This document shows positions 1 to 8,385 of a stretch of 41,400 nt of DNA, piece by piece. Below the pieces are notes generated by a model. It saw only the letters and a list, made by a program, of their open reading frames with translations, was not told the DNA's origin and made no database searches. The stretch lies in the NCBI GenBank assembly GCA_964398365.1, contig CAYNMC010000030.1:1-41400 (forward strand), in the 5' to 3' direction. The position numbers were made by a program, and so were the translations under genes. Numbering within the stretch: position 1 is the first letter of the stretch; every line of letters starts with the position of its first letter. This stretch comes from CAYNMC01 sp964398365 (GTDB lineage: Bacteria; Patescibacteriota; Microgenomatia; UBA1400; CAYNMC01).

Positions 1-1669
1 TCTTTCCCGCACTATTGGCATCACAAGCGCCAATCGTTGCCTGGGCAGTGGGGCTTAAGGTCAGGCTTTGGCTCAAAACCGCGCTGGTCAAATTGGCTGT
101 GCCGGCATAAAGATTGGCCCAGACTTTGCTGGCTGAACCCAAATCATAGGTGTTGGTAGTCGTCGGGATAAGACTGCTGCTGATGGTCCCCCGGAAAGTG
201 CTTACGCCGGTAATATCAAGGTTGCCGCCGACATTCAGATAGTCACTGACAATCAGATGGCCGTAAACTTTAGTAGAGTCTCCCCGTAAACTCGTATTTC
301 CTTTGACTTCCAAGTCACCTTCTGTGCTGATCTTGCCCGAGTCGGTAATCGAGGCTTTGCTCAAATAAAGCGCCACAAACGGATAGGCCGGCAGACCCAG
401 ACTGCCTTTGGCCGCCACCGCCGGATAAAAATTGCCGTTGGGATCGGCAAGGACGGCGCCGTCACCAACCTTAAGGTTGTCTTGCTGGAAAGGTGGTACT
501 GCCAGCGAAGCAAAACTTTCCACCATGCCCAAGTTACCACCACCCTTCTCGCCTACCTCATTAAGCATCACGTCATCAACAAAGATCTTGCCACCCTGAT
601 AATTAAGAATCTGCAAATAAGGATATTTTCCCAATTCGGCTTCCTCATAAAAGAACTGATAGCGGGTCCAATCCGCCGTAGCCAGCGGCTCCAAAACATA
701 ATCCATAAAACGATCGCCTTTTGTTGATTCCCCTCCCAAAAATCCCAAACGCAAGCTTGGCAAACCCCGCAAATCCAAAGTTCTCACATAAACCGAAAGT
801 AGATATGATCGGCCATTTATTGTACTAGTTTGAGGCTGAGAGATACCTAATGATATATTGTATGGCGGCGCCACTGTTTTATCCTCAAATTTCAAACTGC
901 TGGTACCGGTCCGGATAGATTCATTGCTGACAGTAACATTACCCACGCTTGCTTGGGCAAAATAACCCCACTGCTCCGGCTTGTCTCCTTGGTTGCCGGC
1001 CTCAAAAGAAGCGTTTGCCAATAAATTGATTGGTTGGATAAACCGGTTGGCAGCGAGCAATAACTGACTTTCCTTAAGTTTCTGACTCAATTCTTCACCC
1101 AAAACCATTTCCTCTGGGGCTTGAGAAATCTTCAGATAGGGCGCAATTTTAGCCGCCAACAGGCCCCCCAAACGTGCCTTAAAAGCCTTACCCGCAGAGG
1201 TAGAGAAGAAGAAAACCAAGGGTAGGAGTAAAATCAGCCAGCAGGCCAAGGTCAAACTCAACCATTGGCGCAAAGCCGCTGGTGGTTTGGGCTGGCTTTT
1301 CATTTGAGGTAGGACCGGCAAAATTGGCGGCGGCTTTAAAAACGTTGGCGCCGTCGGGCTGGTGGCTGGACTCGTGGGTGTCAAAATTTTATCCGCCAAT
1401 TTTGGAGATTTCCCCCGCCCATGAATTTTACGCAGGGAAGTTTTGGTCACACCCAGTTGACTGGCGGTTTGTTTCAGATCGGTCCATTTTTGATTTTTCA
1501 AAGCATAAAGCTCGCTTAAGGAAAAATAGCGGTTTTTGCCATCAAGCCGGGTGGTAGTCAAAAGTCCTTTTTTATCCCAGCGTCGGAGGGTGTCAATTGA
1601 AAGGCCTAAAAGTTCTGCGGCTTGGCGGATTTTAACAAAGTTGTTTTTGTTTGGCAGGTCACCGGGCAT
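1..1669 (-). CDS. Membrane-tethered MerR-type HTH fused to a large surface protein (3' end outside window)
   Basis: An uninterrupted minus-strand frame runs from an ATG at 1669 to the window edge, giving 556 residues without a stop. Residues about 10-55 are a MerR/excisionase-type winged HTH (VKIRQAAELLGLSIDTLRRW, then a wing around DGKNRYFS). A second HTH-like segment (TASQLGVTKTSLRKI) lies at about 68-82. A Pro/Thr-rich linker follows, then one transmembrane helix at about 137-157. The exterior part has a CBM-like jelly-roll start (LLANASFEAGNQGDKPEQWG) and then Gly/Thr/Ser-rich beta-structure repeats (GDLEVKGNTSLRG, YDLGSASKVWANLYAG). The last motif resembles repeats of phage tail-fibre and adhesin-like proteins. 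Topology inferred: DNA-binding part in the cytoplasm, long stalk outside. Ligand and target are unknown; it could be a CadC/ToxR-like one-component regulator or an adhesin whose HTH has another use. Confidence 0.85.
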   Translation of the reverse strand, partial: MPGDLPNKNNFVKIRQAAELLGLSIDTLRRWDKKGLLTTTRLDGKNRYFSLSELYALKNQKWTDLKQTASQLGVTKTSLRKIHGRGKSPKLADKILTPTSPATSPTAPTFLKPPPILPVLPQMKSQPKPPAALRQWLSLTLACWLILLLPLVFFFSTSAGKAFKARLGGLLAAKIAPYLKISQAPEEMVLGEELSQKLKESQLLLAANRFIQPINLLANASFEAGNQGDKPEQWGYFAQASVGNVTVSNESIRTGTSSLKFEDKTVAPPYNISLGISQPQTSTINGRSYLLSVYVRTLDLRGLPSLRLGFLGGESTKGDRFMDYVLEPLATADWTRYQFFYEEAELGKYPYLQILNYQGGKIFVDDVMLNEVGEKGGGNLGMVESFASLAVPPFQQDNLKVGDGAVLADPNGNFYPAVAAKGSLGLPAYPFVALYLSKASITDSGKISTEGDLEVKGNTSLRGDSTKVYGHLIVSDYLNVGGNLDITGVSTFRGTISSSLIPTTTNTYDLGSASKVWANLYAGTANLTSAVLSQSLTLSPTAQATIGACDANSAGK

Positions 1670-1682
1670 TTAAGGTTTAAGG

Positions 1683-1762
1683 ATGCATAGATGATACCTA
1701 TGCATTTTAAGAGAAAATACTCACTTATACTATATATAAAATTGTTTTCACGAAGCTGTCAA
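1683..1762 (-). promoter_or_regulatory. Promoter and inverted repeat in the leader of the HTH surface protein
   Basis: Read on the minus strand, a TTGACA -35 box (1757-1762) and a TATATA -10 box (1733-1738) are 18 bp apart, so transcription should start near 1726. The leader of about 56 nt contains a perfect 8-bp inverted repeat, ATGCATAG / CTATGCAT, with a 7-nt spacer (1683-1705), 13 bases before the start codon. It may be an operator for an HTH protein or an mRNA hairpin that covers the start. Confidence 0.6.
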
Positions 1763-1867
1763 GAGGCAATTTCACAAATGATCAATTTTTATGATCAATC
1801 TTGCCAAAAGCTGGGGCCGAACACCAACTAAGACTCAAGCCTTCTCCCTGCTTTAACATTTTCCACC

Positions 1868-1897
1868 TTGCACTCGCAAACTTTATTTTGTTATAAT
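1868..1897 (+). promoter_or_regulatory. Promoter of rplK, apparently leaderless
   Basis: TTGCAC (1868-1873) and TATAAT (1892-1897) are separated by 18 bp. Only 7 bases lie between the -10 box and the ATG at 1905, so the transcript should begin at or next to the start codon. No Shine-Dalgarno sequence is present. The same geometry recurs at eight other genes in the window. Confidence 0.75.
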
Positions 1898-1904
1898 CTT
1901 TTTT

Positions 1905-2327
1905 ATGCCAAAGAAAGTTAAAACCGTGCTTAAACTTAATTTAAAAGCCGGTGAAGCCAATCCCGCCCCGCCGGTGGGACCGGCGCTCGGTCAGCACGGC
2001 GTCAACATTGTTGAATTCTGCCGACAGTATAATGAAAAAACCAAAGATAAAAAGGGACAGGTAATTCCCGCCGAAGTTACCATTTACGAAGACCGCAGTT
2101 TCAGCTTCGTCACTAAACTGCCGCCGGTGAGTGAATATCTCAAAAAGTATGCCAAAGTGGAAAAGGGCGCGGCCAAAACCGGGCAAGAAATCGTCGGTAA
2201 GTTAACGCTGGCCGAAATAGAAACCATCGCCAAAGAAAAAATGGCCGATATGAATACCACTGACTTGGAAAAAGCCAAAAAAATTGTCATGGGTAGCGCC
2301 AAGAGCATGGGTTTAAAAATAGAATAA
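1905..2327 (+). CDS. rplK: 50S ribosomal protein L11
   Basis: The 140-residue product has normal L11 length. It shows the conserved N-terminal domain (LNLKAGEANPAPPVGPALGQ, then HGVNIVEFCRQYN) and the RNA-binding C-terminal domain (TVEI-type loop, then GSAKSMGLKIE). L11 forms the GTPase-associated centre of the large subunit together with L10 and L12. It is followed by rplA after 17 bases, forming an operon. Its usual partners rplJ-rplL are not adjacent but 8.7 kb further on. The ATG at 1905 fits both the family N-terminus and the promoter. Confidence 0.98.
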   Translation: MPKKVKTVLKLNLKAGEANPAPPVGPALGQHGVNIVEFCRQYNEKTKDKKGQVIPAEVTIYEDRSFSFVTKLPPVSEYLKKYAKVEKGAAKTGQEIVGKLTLAEIETIAKEKMADMNTTDLEKAKKIVMGSAKSMGLKIE

Positions 2328-2344
2328 ATGAGGAAAATTTAACC

Positions 2345-3172
2345 GTGGGAAAAAAACGCATCAAGCTCATCAGTGAAGAAGCGCCAGCCGCCGAAGCCAA
2401 ACAGGCGCGGATTCGTTCCGGCAAGGCTGACGAGGCGCGTTTGGCTGATATGGGACAAAAGGCGCTTGCGGACCTGGAAAAAATCAAAGCTAAGGAAAAG
2501 GCTCTAGAAGAAGAAATCATCAAAAAAGCCAGCCAAAAAGTAAAACCGGAAACAAGTACCGCTAAGCCTCCCACACCAAAACAGCGCTCTAAAAGATATC
2601 AAAATATAAAAAAGAATATCGATAGGCATAAAAAGTATTCAGCAGATGAAGCGATAGCCCTTATCTGCCAATTTGCCAACGCCAAGTTTGACGAAAGCGT
2701 GGAAGTTCATCTTGTCACCCGCGGTCCCCTCAGCGGGACAGTCAAACTTCCCTATCTTAGCGGCAAACAACTAAAGGTTGCCGTTGCCGATGAAAAACTT
2801 ATTGAAGCAGTTATTAATGGTAAGATAGATTTTGATATTTTAGTTGCTAGTCCGGCAATGATGCCTAAACTGGCTAAAGTCGCCAAAATTTTAGGCCCTA
2901 AAGGTCTTATGCCCAACCCCAAAAACGGCACCATCAGCGCTGATCCGGAAAAACTTGCCTTAAGTCTCACTAAAGAAAACCAGCGCCAGTTTAAAACCGA
3001 ACCCAAAAATCCTCTTCTCCATTTTTCTTTGGGTAAAGTCTCTTTAGGTCAGGAAAAAATTTTAGCCAATCTCAAAGCCCTAATTGAAGCGGTCAAAAAA
3101 ACCAACATTCTTAAAGCCGCTCTGTGTTCTACCATGGGTCCGGGCATTAAACTGGATTTGGAAAAAATCTAA
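2345..3172 (+). CDS. rplA: 50S ribosomal protein L1 with long N-terminal extension
   Basis: The 275-residue product carries the L1 core from about residue 80 (RYQNIKKNIDRHKKYSADEA) to the end. It includes the signature KLAKVAKILGPKGLMPNPK and the C-terminal GPGIKLDLEKI. L1 binds 23S rRNA at the stalk near the E site and often represses its own operon. A typical L1 is about 230 residues; the extra 45-80 N-terminal residues here are highly charged (Lys/Glu/Ala) and probably helical. The start is GTG at 2345, with a weak GAGG about 12 bases upstream. It follows rplK by 17 bases. Confidence 0.97.
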   Translation: MGKKRIKLISEEAPAAEAKQARIRSGKADEARLADMGQKALADLEKIKAKEKALEEEIIKKASQKVKPETSTAKPPTPKQRSKRYQNIKKNIDRHKKYSADEAIALICQFANAKFDESVEVHLVTRGPLSGTVKLPYLSGKQLKVAVADEKLIEAVINGKIDFDILVASPAMMPKLAKVAKILGPKGLMPNPKNGTISADPEKLALSLTKENQRQFKTEPKNPLLHFSLGKVSLGQEKILANLKALIEAVKKTNILKAALCSTMGPGIKLDLEKI

Positions 3173-3177
3173 ATCCG

Positions 3178-3460
3178 CCCTTTCTCTTTTTTCCTTTCTT
3201 TTTCCTTAGTTTTTCTTTTCTCCTCTCTTCCTTCTCCCCTCTTGCTTCTTTTTATCTTTTTATCCTTTTTTAATTTTTTAATCTCTTTTTCATCTTTTCT
3301 TAACTTCTCTTTTTCCCTTTTTCTTATATTTATCTTCTTTCTCATCTTTCTCTTCTTTATCTTCTTTATTTTCTTTTATTTTCTTTAATCCTCTACCTAT
3401 CATCTGCCTATCCTCTACCAATCCTCTGCCAATCTCTCTCTATCTGTAAGCCCCGCCACT
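3178..3460 (+). other. Polypyrimidine tract after rplA
   Basis: From just after the rplA stop to about 3445 the plus strand is almost purely C and T, with few purines in nearly 270 bases. No credible reading frame exists on either strand. It ends in the palindrome at 3462-3501. The whole 3173-4123 gap holds no gene I can support; besides this tract it holds the palindrome, a terminator-like hairpin at 3921-3960, an inverted repeat TTAGCAA/TTGCTAA near 3989-4017 and a 17-bp tandem repeat. Confidence 0.8.
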
Positions 3461-3461
3461 T

Positions 3462-3501
3462 AATACAATAAACGACAGCACGTGCTGTTTTTTATTGTAT
3501 T
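3462..3501. terminator. 40-bp palindromic hairpin, likely terminator of rplKA
   Basis: The arms AATACAATAA and TTATTGTATT enclose a second perfect core ACAGCAC/GTGCTGT. Only one non-pairing position and one possible G-U pair occur in 20. On the plus strand it is followed by TTTTCCCC, so it can stop transcription from rplKA, about 290 bases after the rplA stop. Confidence 0.6.
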
Positions 3502-3920
3502 TTTCCCCTTAAAAACCCTCCTGACACTTGCTGTTTTTTTGGCAAATACCCAAGGCTCGAGGTCATCACTCTCCCCCACCTTTTTATCTCTTAAACTGCT
3601 AGCTTGTAACCATTTAGGAGTATCATTTCTAAGGTGGCGTCTTTTTAAGGTTATCCTTTCTTAATCGCCGACTTACTTCGCTTTAGCTCTCCCACTGTTT
3701 TGCCCCTTTTTGTTTTCTTCTCTTTCCTCAACCTGCCTGTTCTCTTCTTCTGACCCTGAACTGCCTTTCCCTTTTTTTCCTTGAAAATTATTCCTTTTGT
3801 CGCCAAAGTAAATCTCTTTTTCTACCTACCAACTCTTTTTTATAATCCTGTTGTCGCTCCCTCTGTTCTCTAAAACCCTTCTCTTAAGTTTTGGTTTCCT
3901 GTTTTAAATTTTTAATTAAC

Positions 3921-3960
3921 AGCCGGAGTTTATAAGTGGGTACTTAAAAACGGCTTTTTT
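3921..3960 (+). terminator. Rho-independent terminator with no gene upstream of it
   Basis: AGCCG pairs with CGGCT around an inner AAGT-GGGT-ACTT stem, and the hairpin is followed by six T residues on the plus strand. The nearest plus-strand gene (rplA) ends 750 bases earlier. It therefore ends either a very long rplKA 3' region or an unannotated small RNA. Confidence 0.55.
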
Positions 3961-4032
3961 CTCTAAATAAAATATAGTTTGACTGCTGTCTTAGCAATCA
4001 GAATTGTTAGTTGCTAATCAATTATTATCAGC

Positions 4033-4066
4033 TTTATATTTTAATCGCTTTTATATTTTAATCGCT
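4033..4066. repeat. 17-bp tandem duplication
   Basis: The unit TTTATATTTTAATCGCT occurs twice in exact tandem (4033-4049 and 4050-4066) in AT-rich DNA downstream of the response-regulator gene. No function is apparent. Confidence 0.85.
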
Positions 4067-4123
4067 AATTAATCTCTTTTAAAGAGGATTCAAAAATAAT
4101 TTCTTGCTGTTCAGGAATTTCCT

Positions 4124-4609
4124 TTAAGGCTCCGGCTTAACTTCAGCCGTGCTTGAAGGGGTTGAACCCGTCGGTGTTGCTGACGCCGGAGTTGTTGATT
4201 CAGATGATGGTGGCGCTGTTTGACCTTCCTTACGTTTAAAATACTGGTCAATCTCGTCTACGATTTGATTGGGTAAATAATTGGCTTTAACGAAAAACTG
4301 CTCAGCACCTAAACTTAAAGCTTCTTTGATAAGTGTATCCATACCGAGATTGGTAAGCAGAAAAACCGGCACCGTTTTTGCCGACGAATCGGCAGCCTTG
4401 AGTCTTCTTAAAACACTAATCCCGTCCAGTTTGGGCATCATAATATCAAGTAAAACCAAATCATATTTTGTGGGTTCGGTCAGCAACCGCTGCAACGCCT
4501 GTTCGCCATCTTCTGCCACCGCCACCTCGTAACCCCTTTCCTGAAAAACTTTCTGATACATGTCTTTAATTAACTGTTCGTCCTCAACCAATAAAATAGT
4601 CTTTGCCAT
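4124..4609 (-). CDS. Receiver-only response regulator
   Basis: The 161-residue product is a CheY-like receiver domain (residues 1-122) and a Pro/Ser/Thr-rich tail (about 130-161) with no DNA-binding or enzymatic output. Visible residues are the acidic pocket VEDE (10-12), phosphoacceptor Asp55 in LVLLDIMMP, Thr86 in FLLTN and Lys108 in FFVKANY. It lies directly downstream of the histidine kinase and is its probable partner. A Shine-Dalgarno AGGAG precedes the ATG, and a private promoter is visible upstream. With no output domain it probably acts by protein contact or passes phosphate on. The low-complexity tail may be a flexible linker. Confidence 0.93.
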   Translation of the reverse strand: MAKTILLVEDEQLIKDMYQKVFQERGYEVAVAEDGEQALQRLLTEPTKYDLVLLDIMMPKLDGISVLRRLKAADSSAKTVPVFLLTNLGMDTLIKEALSLGAEQFFVKANYLPNQIVDEIDQYFKRKEGQTAPPSSESTTPASATPTGSTPSSTAEVKPEP

Positions 4610-4640
4610 AAAATACTCCTTAATTTAATAAGATAATAAC

Positions 4641-4668
4641 ATTATAACCTCCTGCTCTTTTTATGCAA
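4641..4668 (-). promoter_or_regulatory. Promoter of the response regulator gene
   Basis: On the minus strand TTGCAT (4663-4668) and TATAAT (4641-4646) are 16 bp apart. The -35 box overlaps the last codons of the kinase gene. The regulator can thus be made independently of the upstream operon; unlike many genes here it has a real leader and an AGGAG ribosome binding site. Confidence 0.55.
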
Positions 4669-6982
4669 GAGGCAAACTAAAGAAAAAGGTAGAGCCTTTG
4701 CCCAGCTCGCTTTCCACCCAGATTTTTCCCTTGTGGGCCTCAATAATATTCTTGGCAATATAGAGCCCTAAACCGGTGCCCTTGCTACCTGCCTCCAACG
4801 GCCCCTGCACCCGGAAAAATTTCGTAAAGAGGTGAGGAAGAGCTTCTTTGGGGATACCCTGACCGGTATCGGCAATACTCGTCACCAGCCATGAACCCTG
4901 AACCTTAAGATTAAGGCTAACCGAACCTCGCTGGGTATAATTGATGGCATTATGAATAAGGTTGGAAAGTACTTCTTCCAGCCGAAAGGCATCACCCAAA
5001 ACCGGCGGGAAAATATGGCTGTCCCATTTACAACTTAAAGCTAAACCCTTGCTTTGGGCGGCATTCTGAAACTCGCCAACTACCTTGACAATCAACTCCT
5101 CAAGATGAAGAGGTTTCAAATCAAGCTTCAACAAGCCCTGCTCAATTTTGGAAACCACCAGAATATTTTCAATGAGTTTATTTAAGGTCATCGTTCCCAA
5201 ACTCACTCTTTTTAAGAATTCTTTTTCCTCATCATTGAGCTTTGTCAACGTCGTCGGCCTTTGCAAAAAGGAAAGGTAGCCTTGAGCCATCGTTAGAGGC
5301 GTTCGCAGTTCGTGAGCGGCAATCGAAACAAAATCCAACTTCATTCTTTCAAGTTCCACCTCATTGGTAATATCATGAAAGGTAATGATGTAAGCCAGCC
5401 GGCTGACCTTGCTTTCTTTAATCTGTCCGGAAACCCAGTTAACAAAAGCGACTTTATCAAGCTTACCGATAAGTTTCAAATTCTTGGCGCTGAAAACAAT
5501 GGTTTTGTGTGGATCAGCCCGTAAGGGAGCAAAAGTGCTCACGCTCACTTCGGTGTTTTTCTCAAAAAGGGTAATCAATTGTTCAATGTTTTTACCTATA
5601 ACTTCTTCCAGTTGATAACCGGTAATCTGCAGGGCTGCTTTATTGGCGGTTATAACTTTTCTTTCCAAATCCAAAGCCATCACCCCGTCGGTAATCCCGG
5701 CGAGTACTGTCTGAAATTTATGTCCCTCGGCTTCAGCCGCCTCCTTTTGTCTTTCGAGCTCCTCGTTAATCTGATGCAACTCCATGTCCCGTCGCAAAAG
5801 CAGTTTGGCATTCTGGTCCAGCCGGCGTTTTTGCACCTTAAGGATTTCTTTTTCCTGACGCAGATCATAAATCAGGTTTTTCAATTTTTCTGCCATATCA
5901 TTAAAAGCCACCGCTAAGCTTTCAAATTCATCGCCGGTTTTCAGCTGTAAACGATAATCCAGCCGGCCGGCGCCCAAAAGTGACGCCCCGGCAGCAATCA
6001 GCCTTATCGGCTCGGTAAGCGAACGAGAAACAGGAATAAAAACAAAGAATAAGGCGACGGCTGTACCCAGCGCTACCCCCAAGATGATCAAGCCTAATTC
6101 CCGGGCAATTTTAAAAGCCAAAGCTACCGGCTGCTCAACCACCAGCGTCCAGTTTAAACCGTCAAGTTTAAAACACTCGGAAACGCCAAAAACTTCCTTG
6201 CCGTTATAAGACCGCCAAAAACCTACCCAATTCTCTGAGTTCTTTAAACACTTCTCCACCGGGGCAATCTTTAACGAGGCTTCCTTGGCCGAGCTACTCA
6301 AGCTGGTTAAGAAATAACCGTCTTCATCTATTACATAAGCTTCAACCTCTGAGCTTAGGCTTTGAGGCGCTACCATTTCCGGATAAAGCTTGCCTTCAAA
6401 AAGAGCCTTGATTACCGAATTATTAAATTCAATCACCAAAACGCCAATTGTCTGGTTATCGCTTTTGCGGATAAGCGGCGCCGCCATGGGAATCACCCTT
6501 TTAAAGTAAGGCGAGAGGGTAATTTTGCCAATGTAAGGTGTACGTTCTTTAAAAGGAACGGTCAAAAAGGGCAAACTACCCATTTGCATGCCTTCATCAT
6601 TTGTAGCCGTGGAGATCAAAATTTTACCTGAAGAGTCAACCATATAAGCCCGATCAATAAAGGGATTTTCCCGTCGAATCGAAGTTAAAGAGGCAAAAAT
6701 TTTCTCCTTTTGTCTAAATTCAACTTGCGGAGTTTCAAAGACTTCCAAAAGGATATCTTGGGTGGCTAAAGTCCTCACCCAGGCTCGATTACTCTCCAAA
6801 AAGTAGCGCAGGATCTGGTGGCGGATTTGGGCATTTCGGGTAAAAGCTTCCTCCAAAGTCTGTTGATAGGTGGTTTGCACGCGCCGGTAAACAAAAACGG
6901 CAAGGATAAAAATTGGAACCACGGAAAAAAGAAAAAAGAGCATTAAAAGTTTTTTGCGAAAGTTGAAGCCGGATAAAACCAT
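4661..6982 (-). CDS. Sensor histidine kinase with extracellular dCache, HAMP and PAS domains
   Basis: The 773-residue product has a first membrane helix at about 12-30 and an extracellular dCache-type sensor at about 35-290 (FIDRAYMVDSSGKILIST; EAYVIDEDGYFLTS). A second helix lies near 292-316. HAMP (about 317-370) and a coiled coil (370-430) follow, then PAS (about 432-545). HisKA has HELRTPL with His557, and the ATPase domain carries N box NLIHNAINY, G1 DTGQGIP and G2 GTGLGLYIAK. All catalytic motifs are intact. dCache domains of this kind often bind amino acids or other small metabolites. It starts 5 bases after the tethered binding protein gene and is followed by the receiver protein, suggesting that the binding proteins feed ligand information to this kinase. 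Substrate unknown. Confidence 0.95.
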   Translation of the reverse strand: MVLSGFNFRKKLLMLFFLFSVVPIFILAVFVYRRVQTTYQQTLEEAFTRNAQIRHQILRYFLESNRAWVRTLATQDILLEVFETPQVEFRQKEKIFASLTSIRRENPFIDRAYMVDSSGKILISTATNDEGMQMGSLPFLTVPFKERTPYIGKITLSPYFKRVIPMAAPLIRKSDNQTIGVLVIEFNNSVIKALFEGKLYPEMVAPQSLSSEVEAYVIDEDGYFLTSLSSSAKEASLKIAPVEKCLKNSENWVGFWRSYNGKEVFGVSECFKLDGLNWTLVVEQPVALAFKIARELGLIILGVALGTAVALFFVFIPVSRSLTEPIRLIAAGASLLGAGRLDYRLQLKTGDEFESLAVAFNDMAEKLKNLIYDLRQEKEILKVQKRRLDQNAKLLLRRDMELHQINEELERQKEAAEAEGHKFQTVLAGITDGVMALDLERKVITANKAALQITGYQLEEVIGKNIEQLITLFEKNTEVSVSTFAPLRADPHKTIVFSAKNLKLIGKLDKVAFVNWVSGQIKESKVSRLAYIITFHDITNEVELERMKLDFVSIAAHELRTPLTMAQGYLSFLQRPTTLTKLNDEEKEFLKRVSLGTMTLNKLIENILVVSKIEQGLLKLDLKPLHLEELIVKVVGEFQNAAQSKGLALSCKWDSHIFPPVLGDAFRLEEVLSNLIHNAINYTQRGSVSLNLKVQGSWLVTSIADTGQGIPKEALPHLFTKFFRVQGPLEAGSKGTGLGLYIAKNIIEAHKGKIWVESELGKGSTFFFSLPLA

Positions 6983-6987
6983 AGCCT

Positions 6988-8334
6988 TTAGGGCGACGGC
7001 GCATAGGTGTCCACCTGGGGCGCGGCCGAACCAGAAATTTGACGAATGCTATAGGCCAGTTTTGGATCACCCTGAGAGTCAAACCCCAAAACTCCCAAGG
7101 CTCCCTCCCACTGTCTCACTTGATAAAGCCAGTCGGCTACCTCATCTGGGTTCTTGGCACCAGCCTCATAAGCGGCTTTAATAAGATAAAGAAAATCATA
7201 AACCCCGCTGATATCTGCCGGATAACTCGGTTCAAGGTTATACTCCTTTTTATAAAGTTCCAAAAAAGCCTTGGTTTTTGGTCTGTTTTCATCAAAAAAG
7301 GTCTCAATACCGGTCACGCCCTCCAAAACCTTGCCCTGTTCTGCCACTAATTCGCGGCTTAAAAGCACCTCGGCGGTCAAAATTTTAGCGGTTACGCCTT
7401 GAGCCTTTAAAGTTTTTACCAAAAGCACGCCGGGAGTGCTTGTTTGGGGTAAAAGATAAAGCACGTCCGGGTTAAGACTTTTAACTCTCGCAGAAACGCT
7501 GGCAAAATCAGCGTTGTTACTGGTAAAAGTTTCCGCTAAAACCACCTTACCTCCCAGTCTGCTAAAATTTTCGCTAAAAACTTCTTTTAGAGCCAAGGAG
7601 TAATCAGTATTCTCGGCAATCACCGCCGCGGTTTTGGCTCCCCATTTCTCAAAGGCATAACCGGCGGCCGCCTTACCTGCCATAGCATCAGAGGGGCAAG
7701 TACGGAAAACATAACGACCGAGCTCGCTGATCTTCGGGCTGGTGGCAGTGGTACTGAAAACCACTACCTTTTTGGCTTGGGCGATAGGCGCCGCAGCTAA
7801 AAATTCATCAGAGCAGGCGCCACCAAGCAAAAATTCCACGCCCTCTTCATTAACCAGTTGTTCTGCCGCCGCTTTGGCTGTGGTTTTTTCACACTGGCCG
7901 TCTTTCCAGATAAATTTAATTTTTCTACCCTTAATCCCGCCGTTTTCATTAATTTCCTTCTGGGCTAAAATCGCTGCCTGTTGGATGGGAACACCATAGG
8001 CAGCGCCATCACCAGTAAGGGGTAAAATGCCGCCGATTTTCAACTCGCCACTGGCTGCCAGCGGACTAGGACTGGCAGAAATTCGGTTTGGGGAAACAGG
8101 TAAAAGAGAAGCAAAATTTAAAAACCGGCCTGCCAAAATCCCCACAGCTAAAAAGAAAATTGCCGCTAACAAAACAAAAAACAAAGGAGAGTTTTTTGAG
8201 GAAACTTCTTGGGTGGCTGTTGGCGGCGGCGGAGTTGGTGGTGGCACAAAAGCCTCCGCTTGACCTGCAGCTCTATTTGAGAAGCCTCCTTCCGCAGGAG
8301 AACTGGGGTCTAAAGGCAAATTGGTATCGAGCAT
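6988..8334 (-). CDS. Membrane-tethered Leu/Ile/Val-type (Peripla_BP_6) binding protein, copy 1
   Basis: The 448-residue product has a cytoplasmic Pro/Ala-rich N-terminus (1-45), one transmembrane helix (about 51-72) and a branched-chain amino-acid-type binding fold from about residue 95 (GELKIGGILPLTGDGAAYG; WKDGQCEKTTAKAAAEQL; GYAFEKWGAKTAAVIAE). It is not a lipoprotein and has no cleavable signal peptide. No ABC permease or ATPase gene is nearby. Its reading end is 5 bases before the kinase start. A close paralogue lies immediately upstream. The start at 8334 sits 7 bases from a TATAGT -10 box, so the mRNA is predicted to be leaderless. A sensory role is inferred from neighbours; the ligand is unknown. 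Confidence 0.93.
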   Translation of the reverse strand: MLDTNLPLDPSSPAEGGFSNRAAGQAEAFVPPPTPPPPTATQEVSSKNSPLFFVLLAAIFFLAVGILAGRFLNFASLLPVSPNRISASPSPLAASGELKIGGILPLTGDGAAYGVPIQQAAILAQKEINENGGIKGRKIKFIWKDGQCEKTTAKAAAEQLVNEEGVEFLLGGACSDEFLAAAPIAQAKKVVVFSTTATSPKISELGRYVFRTCPSDAMAGKAAAGYAFEKWGAKTAAVIAENTDYSLALKEVFSENFSRLGGKVVLAETFTSNNADFASVSARVKSLNPDVLYLLPQTSTPGVLLVKTLKAQGVTAKILTAEVLLSRELVAEQGKVLEGVTGIETFFDENRPKTKAFLELYKKEYNLEPSYPADISGVYDFLYLIKAAYEAGAKNPDEVADWLYQVRQWEGALGVLGFDSQGDPKLAYSIRQISGSAAPQVDTYAPSP

Positions 8335-8341
8335 TAACTTA

Positions 8342-8371
8342 ACTATAGGAAATCAAAAAACCACCTGTCAA
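8342..8371 (-). promoter_or_regulatory. Promoter of binding-protein copy 1, leaderless
   Basis: On the minus strand TTGACA (8366-8371), an 18-bp spacer and TATAGT (8342-8347) precede the ATG at 8334 by 7 bases. The segment between -10 box and start is nearly identical to that of copy 2, so the duplication included the promoter. Confidence 0.75.
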
Positions 8372-8385
8372 GAGGAAGAAAAGGT

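Noticed and set aside
3482..3664. A 60-residue plus-strand frame after the rplA region
   Set aside because: It begins within the palindrome, has no ribosome binding site and looks like a translated pyrimidine-rich spacer.
3989..4017. Inverted repeat TTAGCAA/TTGCTAA as an attachment site
   Set aside because: It is short, lies in AT-rich DNA, and there is no integrase or duplicated copy nearby.
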